Made by a program: the position numbers and the translations under genes. This document shows positions 9,438 through 20,296 of a stretch of DNA of 64,000 nt, piece after piece. Origin of the DNA: Pomphorhynchus laevis (taxonomy: Eukaryota; Acanthocephala; Palaeacanthocephala; Echinorhynchida; Pomphorhynchidae); the NCBI GenBank assembly GCA_012934845.2, contig WNNJ02002792.1, positions 1 through 64,000 on the forward strand, given 5' to 3'. The stretch's first letter is position 1, and each line of letters starts with the position of its first letter. The notes under the pieces were generated by a model, which saw nothing but the letters and a program-made list of their open reading frames with translations, did no database searches and was not told the origin of the DNA.

Positions 9438-11888
9438 TCAGGTCCAGTGGGATCTGAGCCCCCCCCAACCGATCCAACACGCCGCCTTCCGACTGAACCA
9501 CCCGGGGTCTTTCACCCCCCGAAGAATCCAATCGGCGCGGACTATGCTTGGTAAACGAGAGACGAGGAGCTTAAGAAACCTTAGCCTTTGCTCTGGGGGA
9601 CGTCCTCTTGAGAAGACTAGTACCGAGATAGCCCAGGTACCCCAAAGGCGCACCTGGGTTTTCCCTTTCAATGACAGATGCTGGGCCCGTTTCAGGGCAA
9701 ACCTAGCTTTCTTCAGGATACGTTTAAGTCTATCCAGGTCAGCTTTCGCCGACCAGTTCACCGTAACGGTGAACACCAGGTATTTTACTCGATTTGAGAA
9801 GGTGGGGAGTGGTTCAGAGGCAAATATGGAGGAGAGTGCAGAGAGTGCTAATCTCTTAAGTTTTTTCTTTGTTGCAGTGGTGCCATGAAAGACAACCGCC
9901 TGCGATTTGGCAGAGTTTAAAATAAGATTGGATACGGGTAACTGGTCTTTTAATCTTAAAAAGAAGCGGCTGATGTCAGAAACTACGTCTTTGCACCTGT
10001 GTCCAGAGAACAGGGCTGTGGTGTCATCAGCATACACCACAAGACGTTGTTCGCGTTTAAATATTTTGAATAGATTAATGGAGGCAGCAAGATATAAGAT
10101 AGGAGAAAGAGGTGAACCTTGAGGCACACCCGTAATAGGGTAGAACTGACGCGCATCAGGGTCGTCTTCATAATAAAACCGCTTGGTGTACAGCAGGATC
10201 TCCACCCTGTTCACAATTCTCGCAGGCAACCCGAGGGACCTGAGAGAAGAGATCACAAAAGGAATAGAGATGCGGTCAAATGCAGCAGAAAAGTCAAGGA
10301 AAAAATCCACAACCAGGCGATGGCTATTCTCCCGACAAAACTGCTCCACCTCATTTACTGCTGAATGGACCGAGCAACCTTTGACGAACCCATGAAAACC
10401 TGGAGGGATCAAATTACGCATACTCAGATGGTCGCCGATTTTACGCGCAAGCGCTTTTTCGTAAATTGACTCGAGGGAATTTTTAATCGAAATGGGTCGC
10501 AGGTCTTTAGGACATGAGCAGGATTTTTTCTTAGGGATAAAAACACGCTTACTAATATTGATGCCTGCTACATCGGATGGGGAGGCTAAAAGCATTGTTA
10601 CGGCCACCTCTCTTCTCTGATCAGCTGTCAAAAGCTGACAGACCCGAGAAGAAAGTGGAACGACGGATTTGGAGGTGCCCGGGAGTGGACCCCAGAAGTT
10701 AAGAATATCCGTAACAGATAGATCCCTACTCCTGAAGTTACACCAAGACGGAATTGGTTGTGGTGATTGAGTGGCTCCATAGTTGTGTAGGGCTAGTGAC
10801 TCCTCCAAAACTTTTTCAAGGCCTACATTCCCTATCCAACTCAATGCTCTATCCTTCCAGCAAACAAACTTCTCCTTCTTGAAAATCTTCCAAAAGGAAG
10901 ACTGAGAAGGATTAAGGCGAGCGATACTCGTCCTATCCTTACTCAGCTGGAACCTGTATCTAGTGCTCCAGTATTCATTCGAGAGGGCCTGTTTGGCGGA
11001 AGCAGAGAGATTAGGGAGATTCAGTAATTTTGCTAGGACCTTGAGTTTCGTCGGAGTGGGATTGTATATACGACCTTTATAGGTGGTCGATAGAATCGCG
11101 GTAGCTTGCGAAGAGAGGTAGGTATTAAATTCGGTCAGACTCAGATTTCCTATTCGGGGAAAGAGTCGGATAGCCGCCTGGAAGAAGGCTACTCTGATCG
11201 GATCAAAGTGAAACCTCCTTCGTAGCAATGTATCTTCCTCAATTCTCCAGCGAATTAGGTCATGAGAGGTGGACAATTGATGGCGCGACTGGTCCGTACA
11301 GAGAGGTTTAAGCAACCACCTTGAGTGAAGCAGTAAAATGTCGAGGATTGAATTTGTTGATGTGCAATGAAAGGTGGGGGTCGGTTGTTTGTGACTAAGA
11401 TAACCGTTCCTAACTCTGCGAAGTGACGCGTTGATCCAACGACCAGTTCTGTCGTTGAAGTCTCCAAGTATCATGTCATAGCCGCTATCAATAATACCGT
11501 CCAGGAGGTCGCGGTTCTTGTGAATCTCCCCTGGACGTATGTAGACATTGGCTATACTGAGGCGTTTACCGTTCTTAACGAGTGACACTACTAGACAGGA
11601 GAGGGCTAGACAAGAGTAATTTAATATGAGGGAAGACCTTAAGGAGCATTTAACTAGGGTTAAGAGTCCCTGAGATGAAGAGGAGTGAGGTGGAGTTATG
11701 TACGGAGTATAGAGGGAACATATATGTTTTGGGATAAATCGAGTAATGTCCTGGGGAAGACGGATAGACCGCGTCTCCTGAAGGACTATAGCATCTGCAT
11801 CTCTACCAGATAAAAGTCTAAGGGCAGAAGCACCTCCCGAATTCCACTGAAGGACATTCAGTGAAAAAGGCTCACGAGTACTCTGCAT
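9438..11888 (-). CDS. Jockey copy 1 ORF2: AP endonuclease-reverse transcriptase
   Basis: An 816-residue open frame with an ATG at 11888 (MQSTREPFSLNVLQWNSGG). N-terminal AP-endonuclease: LQWNSGG, LQETRS, LGDFNDRTGRW, STSHDLIRW. Reverse transcriptase: RVFIPKKKSCSCPKDLRPIS, GFVKGCSVHSAV, FLDFSAAFDRISI (catalytic Asp), GVPQGSPLSPIL, VVYADDTTAL (YADD). No RNase H or C-terminal CCHC is seen. It would nick target DNA and prime cDNA synthesis from the nick. Same length as ORF2 of copy 3, which supports this being the family's full length. Confidence 0.9.
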   Translation of the reverse strand: MQSTREPFSLNVLQWNSGGASALRLLSGRDADAIVLQETRSIRLPQDITRFIPKHICSLYTPYITPPHSSSSQGLLTLVKCSLRSSLILNYSCLALSCLVVSLVKNGKRLSIANVYIRPGEIHKNRDLLDGIIDSGYDMILGDFNDRTGRWINASLRRVRNGYLSHKQPTPTFHCTSTNSILDILLLHSRWLLKPLCTDQSRHQLSTSHDLIRWRIEEDTLLRRRFHFDPIRVAFFQAAIRLFPRIGNLSLTEFNTYLSSQATAILSTTYKGRIYNPTPTKLKVLAKLLNLPNLSASAKQALSNEYWSTRYRFQLSKDRTSIARLNPSQSSFWKIFKKEKFVCWKDRALSWIGNVGLEKVLEESLALHNYGATQSPQPIPSWCNFRSRDLSVTDILNFWGPLPGTSKSVVPLSSRVCQLLTADQRREVAVTMLLASPSDVAGINISKRVFIPKKKSCSCPKDLRPISIKNSLESIYEKALARKIGDHLSMRNLIPPGFHGFVKGCSVHSAVNEVEQFCRENSHRLVVDFFLDFSAAFDRISIPFVISSLRSLGLPARIVNRVEILLYTKRFYYEDDPDARQFYPITGVPQGSPLSPILYLAASINLFKIFKREQRLVVYADDTTALFSGHRCKDVVSDISRFFLRLKDQLPVSNLILNSAKSQAVVFHGTTATKKKLKRLALSALSSIFASEPLPTFSNRVKYLVFTVTVNWSAKADLDRLKRILKKARFALKRAQHLSLKGKTQVRLWGTWAISVLVFSRGRPPEQRLRFLKLLVSRLPSIVRADWILRGVKDPGWFSRKAACWIGWGGLRSHWT

Positions 11889-11929
11889 TGTGATGGATTA
11901 GTTGGATGGGGGATTGCCTACCTAGACAG

Positions 11930-12804
11930 AGCTAAGTGCAGGAAGGTTACCCTTCCTGCCACTAGCCCCACCCGGGTTCGGTACTTGCCCCTGGGCAGGA
12001 TGGGGTGCCACACAACGGTCGTTCGATAGTAGAGTCTGACAGGAAGTTGAACTGAAAACCCCGCATGTTGAGGTCCCACTGCAGCTGGAGGCCCAGTGCC
12101 CCCATTTGTGACACCTGCTGCAGTAGGGGTAAGTAAGCTCATCTTTTTCTGTAATGAAACAACGGATATTAAAACCATGAAGGGGTTCGATGAAGATTTA
12201 GCCAAGGCTTCTGCAGTATCTACCGGAGCTGAGCAAAAGCCAACCGGGATAGGGTTGCCATCCCTACCCTGGATTGACCTAAAATTAGTAATTTTGAATG
12301 TAGACATTAATGATTTCATATCTTCCTCATCCATACTACAAGGAAGATTCGTCACCTTTAGCGAGGCAAGGATGGGCCTAAAGGTGAGTTCACCATAAAC
12401 TGTTAGGTTGGAGGAAAAGTATTCAGAGTAATTTTTAGCCAGGTCTGCTGTGACGAACGAAACTTTCACCTCTGAAGGGTGAAGTTTCACCGTGTTGAAA
12501 AAAATTCTGTTTTTATACTGCTGGGCAAATAAACGTAAAACTACATTGTAAAGTTCATGTCTTTCGATTGATCGTATAACTCTGATTAAAACCAAATTCT
12601 TTAATTTAGGAATGGGGGAAGCACCTCCCCATCACCTGATACCATAGAAAAATTACTAACCTTGTTACTTGGATCTGTAGTTAGATTTACCTTTAATTTG
12701 TCTTTTTTTGTAGGATTATCGTTGATTTTTGAATGATTTTTGCTGCTATCGTTTGATAGCTCCGAAATTACTTGTACACTACACGTATTTTTGCACGACT
12801 GCAT
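11930..12804 (-). pseudogene. Jockey copy 1 ORF1 (zinc-knuckle protein), broken
   Basis: Starts MQSCKNTCSVQVISELSND (12804); after a frameshift near 12600 it continues PIPKLKNLVLIRVIRSIERH, LTFRPILASLKVTNLP and GRDGNPIPVGF. A one-base loss near 12185 then moves the zinc-knuckle part (YCSRCHKWGHWASSCS) into another frame, and the region after it is shortened before the shared C-terminal end (GASGRKGNLPALSSV) at about 11930. ORF1 products of this family bind the element RNA. Confidence 0.75.
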
Positions 12805-13081
12805 AATTGTGAATGTGTGTATAATGCAGCTAGGTCAGCGTTCAATGTAGAAATTAGATGTGTGCATGTTATTTGCGTAGAATTAGAATGAATTAATACT
12901 TTGATTTTCGGATAACTTTGAATATAGTAATATTTCGGCGAAATATTACTTTGATATGAATTTTTGGATAACTAAACCACAATATAAAATAATTTAATTG
13001 AACGTATGCTAGCAAGTAACATAAGTAAATAACAGTTATATAATACAATGTAATATTACAAATTATATAATATCAAAATAA

Positions 13082-13114
13082 ATCAAACTTTATCTTATCA
13101 AAATAAAGTTTGAT
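13082..13114. repeat. Perfect 12-bp palindrome before CR1 copy 3
   Basis: Arms ATCAAACTTTAT and ATAAAGTTTGAT with a 9-nt loop, immediately before the AATAAACATACA box that opens CR1 copy 3. Same type of junction palindrome as elsewhere in the window. Confidence 0.8.
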
Positions 13115-13116
13115 AG

Positions 13117-14985
13117 CTAATAAACATACAAACAATCAGTATCGATCAAGTGATTACACCAATTACAAAGACAGCCTCGATTACTCGATTCAAAGAACCA
13201 TTCAAAGATATAAACTTAAACACACACTACTTATACAAGCTTAAATACACAAAACTACTTACAAGCAGGCCCAACGAACACACAAGTTTAACACACACAA
13301 TTATTCGATAACAACGAGCGAAGCGAGTGGACACAACAATCAATGGCAAGGACAAAGAAGACAGAAATGAAAAAAATGCTTAGCAATTCAGCAGATTAAC
13401 GGTACTCGCAATCAGACTGTACCAAAATTAGCAAACCCCTCCTCTGGGTATGAGCAACGCGAGGTCTCTCGCAGCAGATCTGGATGCTACATATAGACAA
13501 CTGTCAACGTTCCATCTTGTCTGACGAAATCTCTACTGTCTAGGGATTTTGTTTGTGGGTTCTGTGCCTTCGAATTGCACTCCTTGTTGTTCACGGCCCA
13601 TTGGAGAGGAACGTAGATTCAAACAGTCACAACGATGGGGAAGATCATAGTATTGACAAATCAGAAAGGAGTTCAGAGGCGTTCAGACAGTCAAGCAGCT
13701 CGTCGTCTGGGATTGGTTATGTTTCGGCCACTACAAAATCATCTGAGATAAGAACCAATAATGCTATTCATGTACTCAATCATTCTTCCACGAGCAGTCG
13801 GAGTTAGAACTAGACGATCGTTCAATCATACCCTTCAATAACAATTCAACTCAATGCTTCGTTAGGGATGCATTGCATGAGACTAATGTGATGGATTACT
13901 CCTTCAAACAACTTCCTGTTTGGATTCTATTGTTCATCCCCATATATTGGAATCGAGCGGCGTCGGTCTTGCTGTAGATGACAAATGTTCCGCCCTCAAG
14001 CATGCGAATGTTGATTTGTCAACTTCTGTGAACATTTCCTCGAGCAGCGATTGTTCTCAAAACTGTCCTCTGGGTCGTGATTGTAGTAGGCGTCCTTGTG
14101 CTTACCCGCAGCTACTGCATACCCGCTGCAGTTTATGTGTTGCTCCTATAGTAGCCCCGCTAATTGAGAGCGTTGAGGATCTTGCAAAGGCTAGTTAGAT
14201 TATCGTTAGGCCTACAGATAATCTACGACAAATAGTTAGCCTTCCAAATAATAAACAACATGCAGTGATTCTTCTCTCTGAAATTAAATTCATAATTGCT
14301 TCGAAACATTTTGATGTATTTTGTATAACCGAAACATGGCTACATTCTAACATTTCGGATGATTGTGATGCCATCCCTAACTTTTTTCTAATACGTTCGG
14401 ATCGCTCGTGTGGTAAACGTGGAGGTGGGGGTAGCCGCCTAGACTGGAAAAATAGTCATTCACGACCAATTCACGGAATTGGGAAAGTATTGAGTGACTT
14501 TCTATTACTCGAGATGCTACTAGTTCAACATATTAAAGAACCTACTTGTGTGACGGGGACGCCTTCTATACTCGATTTGGTCTTTACTAAGTGTTTGGGT
14601 GACGTTTCAGGAGTTCGTTATGACTCACCAATTGACAATAGCGATCACTGTGTACTCTCTATGCGACTGTCGCTGTTCAACAGGGCCTCACAAAACTCTA
14701 ATTTTAAAAAACGTTGTTGGGTAGGTGTGGTATGCTAGACAACTAGCTGCAAGCTTCCCTAACGGTATCTGTGATAGTCTTCGTATTCACTTCGGTTTAA
14801 AGGTTCCAGTAGTCTTTGATCTGTCCATGATGAATTAAAGCGAATTGCTGATATCTTTGCTCCGCTAAGTGCCTGCAAGTCCAAGCATGGCCATCTTCCT
14901 TGGTTCGACAGAGAGCATTTTGAGGCTATCAGATCCCGCAACAAATTATGGCGCGGATTTAGGCGTTCTCCTGCTTCCTATTGTC
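13117..14985 (+). mobile_element. CR1-type LINE copy 3 (decayed, 3' truncated)
   Basis: Begins with the 5' box (TAATAAACATACAAACAATC). ORF1 starts at about 13342 (MARTKKTEMKK) and keeps a recognisable finger (GCYI, stop, TTVNVPSCLTKSLLSRDFV then CGFC) at 13,480-13,580. ORF2 endonuclease follows at 14,265-14,730: FCITETWLHSNISD, GKRGGGG, LLVQHIKEPTC, SILDLVFTK, SDHCVLSMRL; about 50 residues after GGGG are deleted. The last CR1 reading (ADIFAPLSACKSKHGHLPWF) runs to about 14985, where family C sequence takes over. Multiple stops and frame changes; not functional. Confidence 0.7.
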
Positions 14986-16065
14986 GGTGTATCCATTTCT
15001 CAATGGGAACCACATTTTAGTAATTCATATGATTCCAATATTGGAGATGAAAAGCAGCGTAGTTCTTTCAGTAGGTTCTTAAGGCCTCTAGGAGAGCTAA
15101 GCCACTTGAACACATATTTTACAGTCTATGAAATCGAATTCGTTTTACAACACATGCCTGATAGAAAGGCAGTGGGCAGTGCTGGTATAGCCGCTGAACA
15201 TATTAAAGGTAGTTGGTCAGTCTCAATTTATTTTTCTTGTGATGTTATTTAATCGGGTCTTGATATGAGATTTGTTCCCTGTTGGAAGAAGGTGATTCTA
15301 AAAATACACTTTAAAGGTGATAATGATCCCATAAAAGTTATTTGGTACTATCATAAGCCGTAGACTTGCAGTCTATGTATCAAACTATCTTCCAATCGAG
15401 CAACATGGTTTTCGACCAGGTTTCTCTACCACAAGTGCTGTCTCCATCATAAGAAACGCTGTTCAAGAAGCTTTCAAATCACCTTCTTTGTACACTGTTT
15501 TCGTAGTTAAAATCACCTTTCTTTGTACACTGTTTTCGTAGATTTTACAAAGGCATTCGATTGCATTGGCAGAGACTTGCTTCTCTGAAAATTAATAACC
15601 GCACTTAGCCTAAAGGGCTATATCATATATGTACTACACCAGGTTCTCTCTCCTCACATTGTCCGAGTGATTGATGGAATTAAATATTTAGATTACTTTC
15701 AACAAATTAAGGGCATTCCTCAGGGTGACCTACTTAACCAATTTTTGTTCGGTCTGTTTGTATATAATCTGCCAGCGTATAAGTGAAACTAACTCTTGTT
15801 GTATTTTATATGCAGTAATCTGGTTATATATTCGTCAAAATAAGAGATGTGAATTCGGCATTGGTTAGGCTCAAACTCTATTGCATGGCGAATGGTTTGC
15901 AGTTAACCTAACGAAAACAAAAGTGTTAAAATTCCAAGGGGATGGTAGGTTATCACGAAATGATGTTTTTACCTATGACGATATGAATTTGCAAATGTGT
16001 ACGCAATTCTGCTATATTGGCTTTAATATGTCCTCTAAGTGGAGTTTTAATAATGATAACAATAA
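14986..16065 (+). pseudogene. Family C LINE reverse transcriptase, copy 1 (broken)
   Basis: A decayed reverse transcriptase of a LINE I cannot place in a clade. Readable blocks in several frames: GELSHLNTYFTVYEIEFVLQ, AEHIKGSWSVSI, WKKVILKIHFKGDNDP, HGFRPGFSTTSAVSIIRNAV, FVDFTKAFDCIGRDLLL (catalytic Asp), KGIPQGDLLNQFLFGLFVYN, then HGEWFAVNLTKTKVLKFQGD and YIGFNMSS. Many stops and shifts. The same composite, joined to the same L2-A tail, recurs inverted at 51.4-52.4 and 56.2-56.3 kb, so this stretch was duplicated after the L2-A insertion. Confidence 0.65.
15120..15124. other. Empty target site matching the Gypsy insertion
   Basis: tacag here corresponds (reverse complement) to the ctgta flanking both ends of the Gypsy element in the inverted duplicate (52351-52355 and 56195-56199). 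Sequence on both sides continues without interruption, so this is the pre-insertion allele of the duplicated segment. Confidence 0.8.
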
Positions 16066-17396
16066 TTTATTTAACGTGGCAAATGCGTACAAGCTGTACG
16101 CTTACAAGTCCACAAACAAAAATGAAAAAGTCAAGCAGATAAATTGTTTAAATGGGATCGGATTTGTCGTTTGAAGCACGGCAAGGAAGTTGATTGGCGT
16201 ATATGAATGGGCAGATGGTTCCACGATAGAGGAGCAGCCACCAGGAAGGAGCGGAGTCCAAAGGAGGTAGAGTAGTTTGGGACATATAAAAGAAGGGAAT
16301 TACAGGAACGCAAGGAACAGTAAACAGAACGAGAATTATCAAGAAAAGGAAGGTTAAGAAATGAAGGGGTATGAAGAGTTACAAGGCGGAAAGCAACGAT
16401 AAGAAGACGAATTTGAACACGACAATAAATTGTAGGCAAATCGAGAGAAGCAAGATGGTAGGATGTATGATCAAAACGACGAAGACGGAGGAGAATTCGG
16501 ACGGCTGCGTTGACGATGCATTATAGGGGAAGAATAGTGGATTTAGGTGAGTTGGAAAATAGACTAAGACAATAATCGAATATAGAAAAAAGGAGAGAAG
16601 ATATGAGAGTCATACAAGAAGGGAAATCGAATAATCTACGAACTTGACGGAGGCTGCGGTGTATCAAGGTAGATGAGCGTACTTTATCTCTAACGAAAGG
16701 TTTAAGTGAAAGTCGGTTGTCAAAATGGAAGCCTAGGAAAACGAGATTATCAACGATAGGAAGAATTGTAGAATTTAATAATACGGAGGGAGGTTCGAAG
16801 CCGAGGCGTCGAAGTAGGATCCACATAATTTTAGATGTATCACAATTCAGAGAAAGGCGAAGGGAAGAAAGATGATTGGAAATAGAGACAAGAAAGTCGG
16901 AAGCAGAAACACTAAGATCGTGAATACGATAAACAAGTACATGAGCATAGATGATAATGTCATCAGCATATTGCATATTGAACACCTGACAGTATGGAAG
17001 AAATATGGGTAAGAGAATAGTTAGAACAAACGCGAAATGCACGATTTGATATTTATGAAGAAAACTGATTGCCTTGTGACAAACAGTTTCAGTGGAGATG
17101 TTTTTACGGTATGCAGCTTGATGTTGAGGAAAAAGGTTTGACGAATTAGTTTGAACATGGCTTGGCTCAAAATGAGTCTTTCAAAGAGTTTCGAAATATT
17201 AGGAAGTCGTGAGATAGGGCGGTAAGACGATGGAATATAAGGGTCAAGGGATTAGAATTTTAGCAGCGGACGGATAGTGGAAGCCTTTAATGCAGATGGA
17301 AATATATTCAGTCGAATACACGAGTTAAATAGTGTACAGAATAAAGGTACTATGGCGGGGGCAATGAATTTAAGAACAGTTGTTGGTAATTGATCA
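16063..17396 (-). mobile_element. L2-type LINE family A, copy 2 (internal deletions)
   Basis: From its 3' tail at 16063 (hairpin at 16085-16101) leftward in sense: ORF end at 16131, LPTIYCRVQIRLLIVAFRLV, FLGFHFDNRLSLKPF, MQYADDIIIYAHVLVYRIHD (YADD near 16975). Beyond about 17040 the sequence changes to another L2-like RT segment (IPSSYRPISRLPNISKLFERLI, LFNSCIRLNIFPSALKAS), with the middle of the RT missing, so this is either an internally deleted copy or two L2-type pieces joined. Frameshifts near 16440-16520 break the frame. Confidence 0.7.
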
Positions 17397-17490
17397 TACC
17401 CACAATAACATATTCATCATTACCCACACTAACATAGTTACCCACTATGTTATTATGGGTAATTATCATTACCACAATAACATATTCATC
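17397..17490. repeat. Scrambled junction with direct and inverted copies
   Basis: TACCCACAATAACATATTCA occurs at 17397-17416 and again, lacking one base, at 17469-17487. Between them lie TAACATAG/CTATGTTA (17430-17452, 7-nt loop) and TTACCCA/TGGGTAA inverted pairs. In intact L2-B copy 1 the segment occurs once (near 27290), so this is locally templated filler at the 5' end of the truncated L2-B copy 2. Confidence 0.75.
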
Positions 17491-19606
17491 TCCTCACGAT
17501 CTCGCCTTTCTTTTTGACTCTGAGCTCACATCCACTCTCGATATTCTCTTGCCCTTCAAGTCTCACCCACACCGTCGCTTGCACCGTGCCCCATGGTTTG
17601 AGATCCAATGCCTAATATCAAAGCGTCGACTCCGCCATGCTTTTCGAGTCTATCACCGCTATCTCAGACGTGATTTCCGCTCGATCACTCCGTCTTTCCG
17701 TGATTCCTGTCTTACTCTTCGCAAGGATCATCTCAACCTACTACGTACCAAATGCAACTCCTGGCAGCATTAAAATCATCACTTCATTCAACTCTAAGAC
17801 TCTCTGGCATACTTTTAACTCAATCCTTGCTCGCTCCTCTTCGCCGTGCAACATCAATGCCAATGATTATTCGTCATTTCTCTAGACTAAAGTATCCACG
17901 TTGCTCTCTCACACCCCGGTCGCCATCCTATCCCACTCTGCCCAGTCTAATCTCATCCTTCCGGAACTCTTTCATCTTCTCCCTGTCTCACCTACAGAAG
18001 TATCATCTGTCCTCATGTCCTTGCCCAACAAAACCTCACTTGCCGATCCCCTGCCTACTCACATATTAAAATCTATATGCTCATCTATATCCCCATTTAT
18101 CACAATCTTGTTTAACTCGTCCATCCGCAGTCGTATCTTCCCTTCACACTGGAAATCCGCAATCGTTCGTCCCCTCCTTAAGAAACAATCGCTCGACCCC
18201 TCCCTTCCTTCTAGCTATCGCCCCATTTCACTACTCCCTACTCTTTCTAAGCTCTTAGAACGCCTCATCTTAATACAAATCAACGCTTATCTCTCCTCAT
18301 CCAATCTCTACCCTCCTTTCCAATCCGCTTTCCGCTCTAATAACTCCACAGAAATCGCATGCATAAAAGTGTACAACGACTTTTTCATTTCTCGAGACAA
18401 GGCTCTATATAGTGTTCTCATCTCCCTCGACCTCTCTTCCGCATTCGACATTGTCGACCACTTCGTCCTCCTTTCTCGCATTCGTTATGATTACGGCTTT
18501 TCTTCCTCCTCCGTAGCATGGTTCGCCTCATATCCATCCGACCGTTCCTTTCGCGTCTGTTCTAATTCATCATCCTCCCCTCCCATCCCAATTTTTTGCG
18601 GGGTCCCACAAGGTTCAGTCCTAGGTCCCCTGCTTTTCTCTCTTCTGCTTGGCGATCTATCTCCGTTTATCAAACCTTATTCTTTTAAGATCATGCAATA
18701 CGCCGATGACATTCTAATCTATGCTCATGCACCCGCACATCGCATACACGATATCGGCATTTCTGCCTCCAACTGTCTTTCTTCTATCTACAAACGTCTC
18801 TCCAATCTCCATCTCGTTCTAAACCTCGAAAAGTCCAAAATAATGTGGATCCTCCCCCGTAAACCAAACATATCTCCTCCCACTGTATATTTTGCCTCAT
18901 CGATCATCCCTATAGTCCAAAATCTCACTTTCTTAGGCTTCCATTTCGGTGATCACCTTCCTCTTAAACCCTTCGTCCGTGACAAGGTCCGATCATCTAA
19001 CTTAATTCTCCGTGACATCCGCCGTATCCGCCCCCTTATTGACTTCCGTTCTTGTATGTCTCTTCTTTCATCGCTTCTTTTCCCTAAAATCGATTACTGC
19101 CTTAGCCTTTTCGCCAATTCTCCAAAATCCATCATCCTACCCCTACAACGAATAATCAACACCGCCGTTCGAGTGCTCTTTCGTCTCCGTCGCTTCGACC
19201 ACACATCCACATATTTTGCCCAACTCTCCTGGCCCACCATTCACATCCGCATCAAACTCCGCCTTCTTCTCGTTACCTTTCGTCTCATCGCTGTCGGCTC
19301 CCTACCGTTCATCAACCTTCCTTTCTTAGACGATACTCGCCCCACCTCGCTATCGCTTCGTTCCTGTCTTACCCTCTTACTCCACGTTCCTAATTACACC
19401 AACAACTACGGTCTCCGATTCTTCCTCGTCGCCGCCTCACTCGCCTGGAATCAACTCCCTCTCGTCGTCCGCAGCGCCCCTTCTTTTATCACATTCAAAC
19501 ACCTCCTCCGCTCACACCTTCTCGACATCCGATTCACAGTCTTGTTTTGTTGTGGTCATGTAAGCGTGCGCTGGCACGCATTTGCCACGTTAAAATAAGT
19601 CCTTTT
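17470..19606 (+). mobile_element. L2-type LINE family B, copy 2 (5' truncated)
   Basis: Matches L2-B copy 1 from within ORF2 to the 3' end. The copy is 5'-truncated at a scrambled junction and ends with the GCGTGC/GCACGC hairpin (19564-19579) and TTAAAATAA. It shares with copy 3 a stop (CAG to TAG, near 17884) and a frame change near 17760 that copy 1 lacks, so copies 2 and 3 derive from one already dead copy. Confidence 0.85.
17901..19598 (+). pseudogene. L2-B copy 2 ORF2, reverse transcriptase part
   Basis: A 565-codon open stretch holding the whole RT: HWKSAIVRPLLKKQSLDPSL, YRPISLLPTLSKLLERL, FQSAFRSNNSTEIACIKVYN, LISLDLSSAFDIVDHF (catalytic Asp), [33 protein letters not shown] (YADD) and the C-terminal domain ending LLDIRFTVLFCCGHVSVRWH. 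The upstream endonuclease part is missing except for about 400 bp in other frames, so it cannot act alone. Codons use C and T heavily, as in all L2-B copies. Confidence 0.85.
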
Positions 19607-20296
19607 TAAACGGACAAAGAAGATGCATGTGGAAGGAGTCGATTTAATATCTTCCAGTGCGACGAATCAGTAGTCGCGGATGATAGTTGATTATTCCTCA
19701 AGTGTAGCTTCAGTTTGGAAAAGTAAACCATAATGACGGCGTTTGTTAAGCAATTGATCGTGAATGGATGGATGAAAATAGTGTGATAGTGCTGCGATAA
19801 ACAAAATGCTTACACATCCTATGTAGGTGACGGAGATCACGCTTGCATGAGCGACATTCATGGTCAAACCTAGGAGCGGTGATCTCGTTTTGAAGCGAGA
19901 TTTGCGACGTACTCATTATATGCGAGACTGTTTGGTGTTTATAACCGGTACCAGTTCAAGACAAATGTTCTCATGTCCAGATTCATTACATGTGAGGCAT
20001 TTCGGTTCGAAATAGCGGGAGGAGCCAGCGCCCCGCATTTGTGACACTTTTAGCAATGAGGGTAGGTCACATCGCTTGACGAAACTTGTTAAAAAGTTAG
20101 GTTCGTTCTAATGAATGGGTTATGTGTATTTGTTTGTCAGAACCATGGCATTGTCTATCTTAGTTGTAGCGAAAACCACCGGAAGTGTAGAACCGTCTTT
20201 TCTTTAGATATACCGCACTATTTTAGTTTGAATGCCTATTCTGGGTTATTTAAATCGTCTATATCCAGGTGCGGTTATATATTAAAAAAAACGATT
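19607..20296 (-). pseudogene. Probable Jockey ORF1 relic between the two L2-B copies
   Basis: On the minus strand around 20060-19980 a zinc-knuckle-like reading is visible (YPHC, one stop, KCHK, then C-x2-C with NESGHENIC in a second frame), as in Jockey ORF1. The rest carries no long open frame; upstream parts only weakly resemble ORF1. It forms the roughly 690-bp spacer of the inverted L2-B pair. Confidence 0.4.

Larger units (their letters stand above)
9380..12835 (-). mobile_element. Jockey-type LINE copy 1
   Basis: Two-ORF Jockey-type element read right to left: ORF1 relic (12804-11930), a short spacer, ORF2 (11888-9438, open) and a 3' UTR to about 9380. The tail lacks the TATTAATAAAGTCTTATT end seen in Jockey copy 3, so the 3' limit is uncertain. 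ORF2 has kept its frame although ORF1 is damaged, suggesting moderate age. Confidence 0.85.

Noticed and set aside
9544-10395. Plus-strand open frames opposite Jockey ORF2
   Set aside because: Antisense shadows; the same shadows appear opposite copies 2 and 3.
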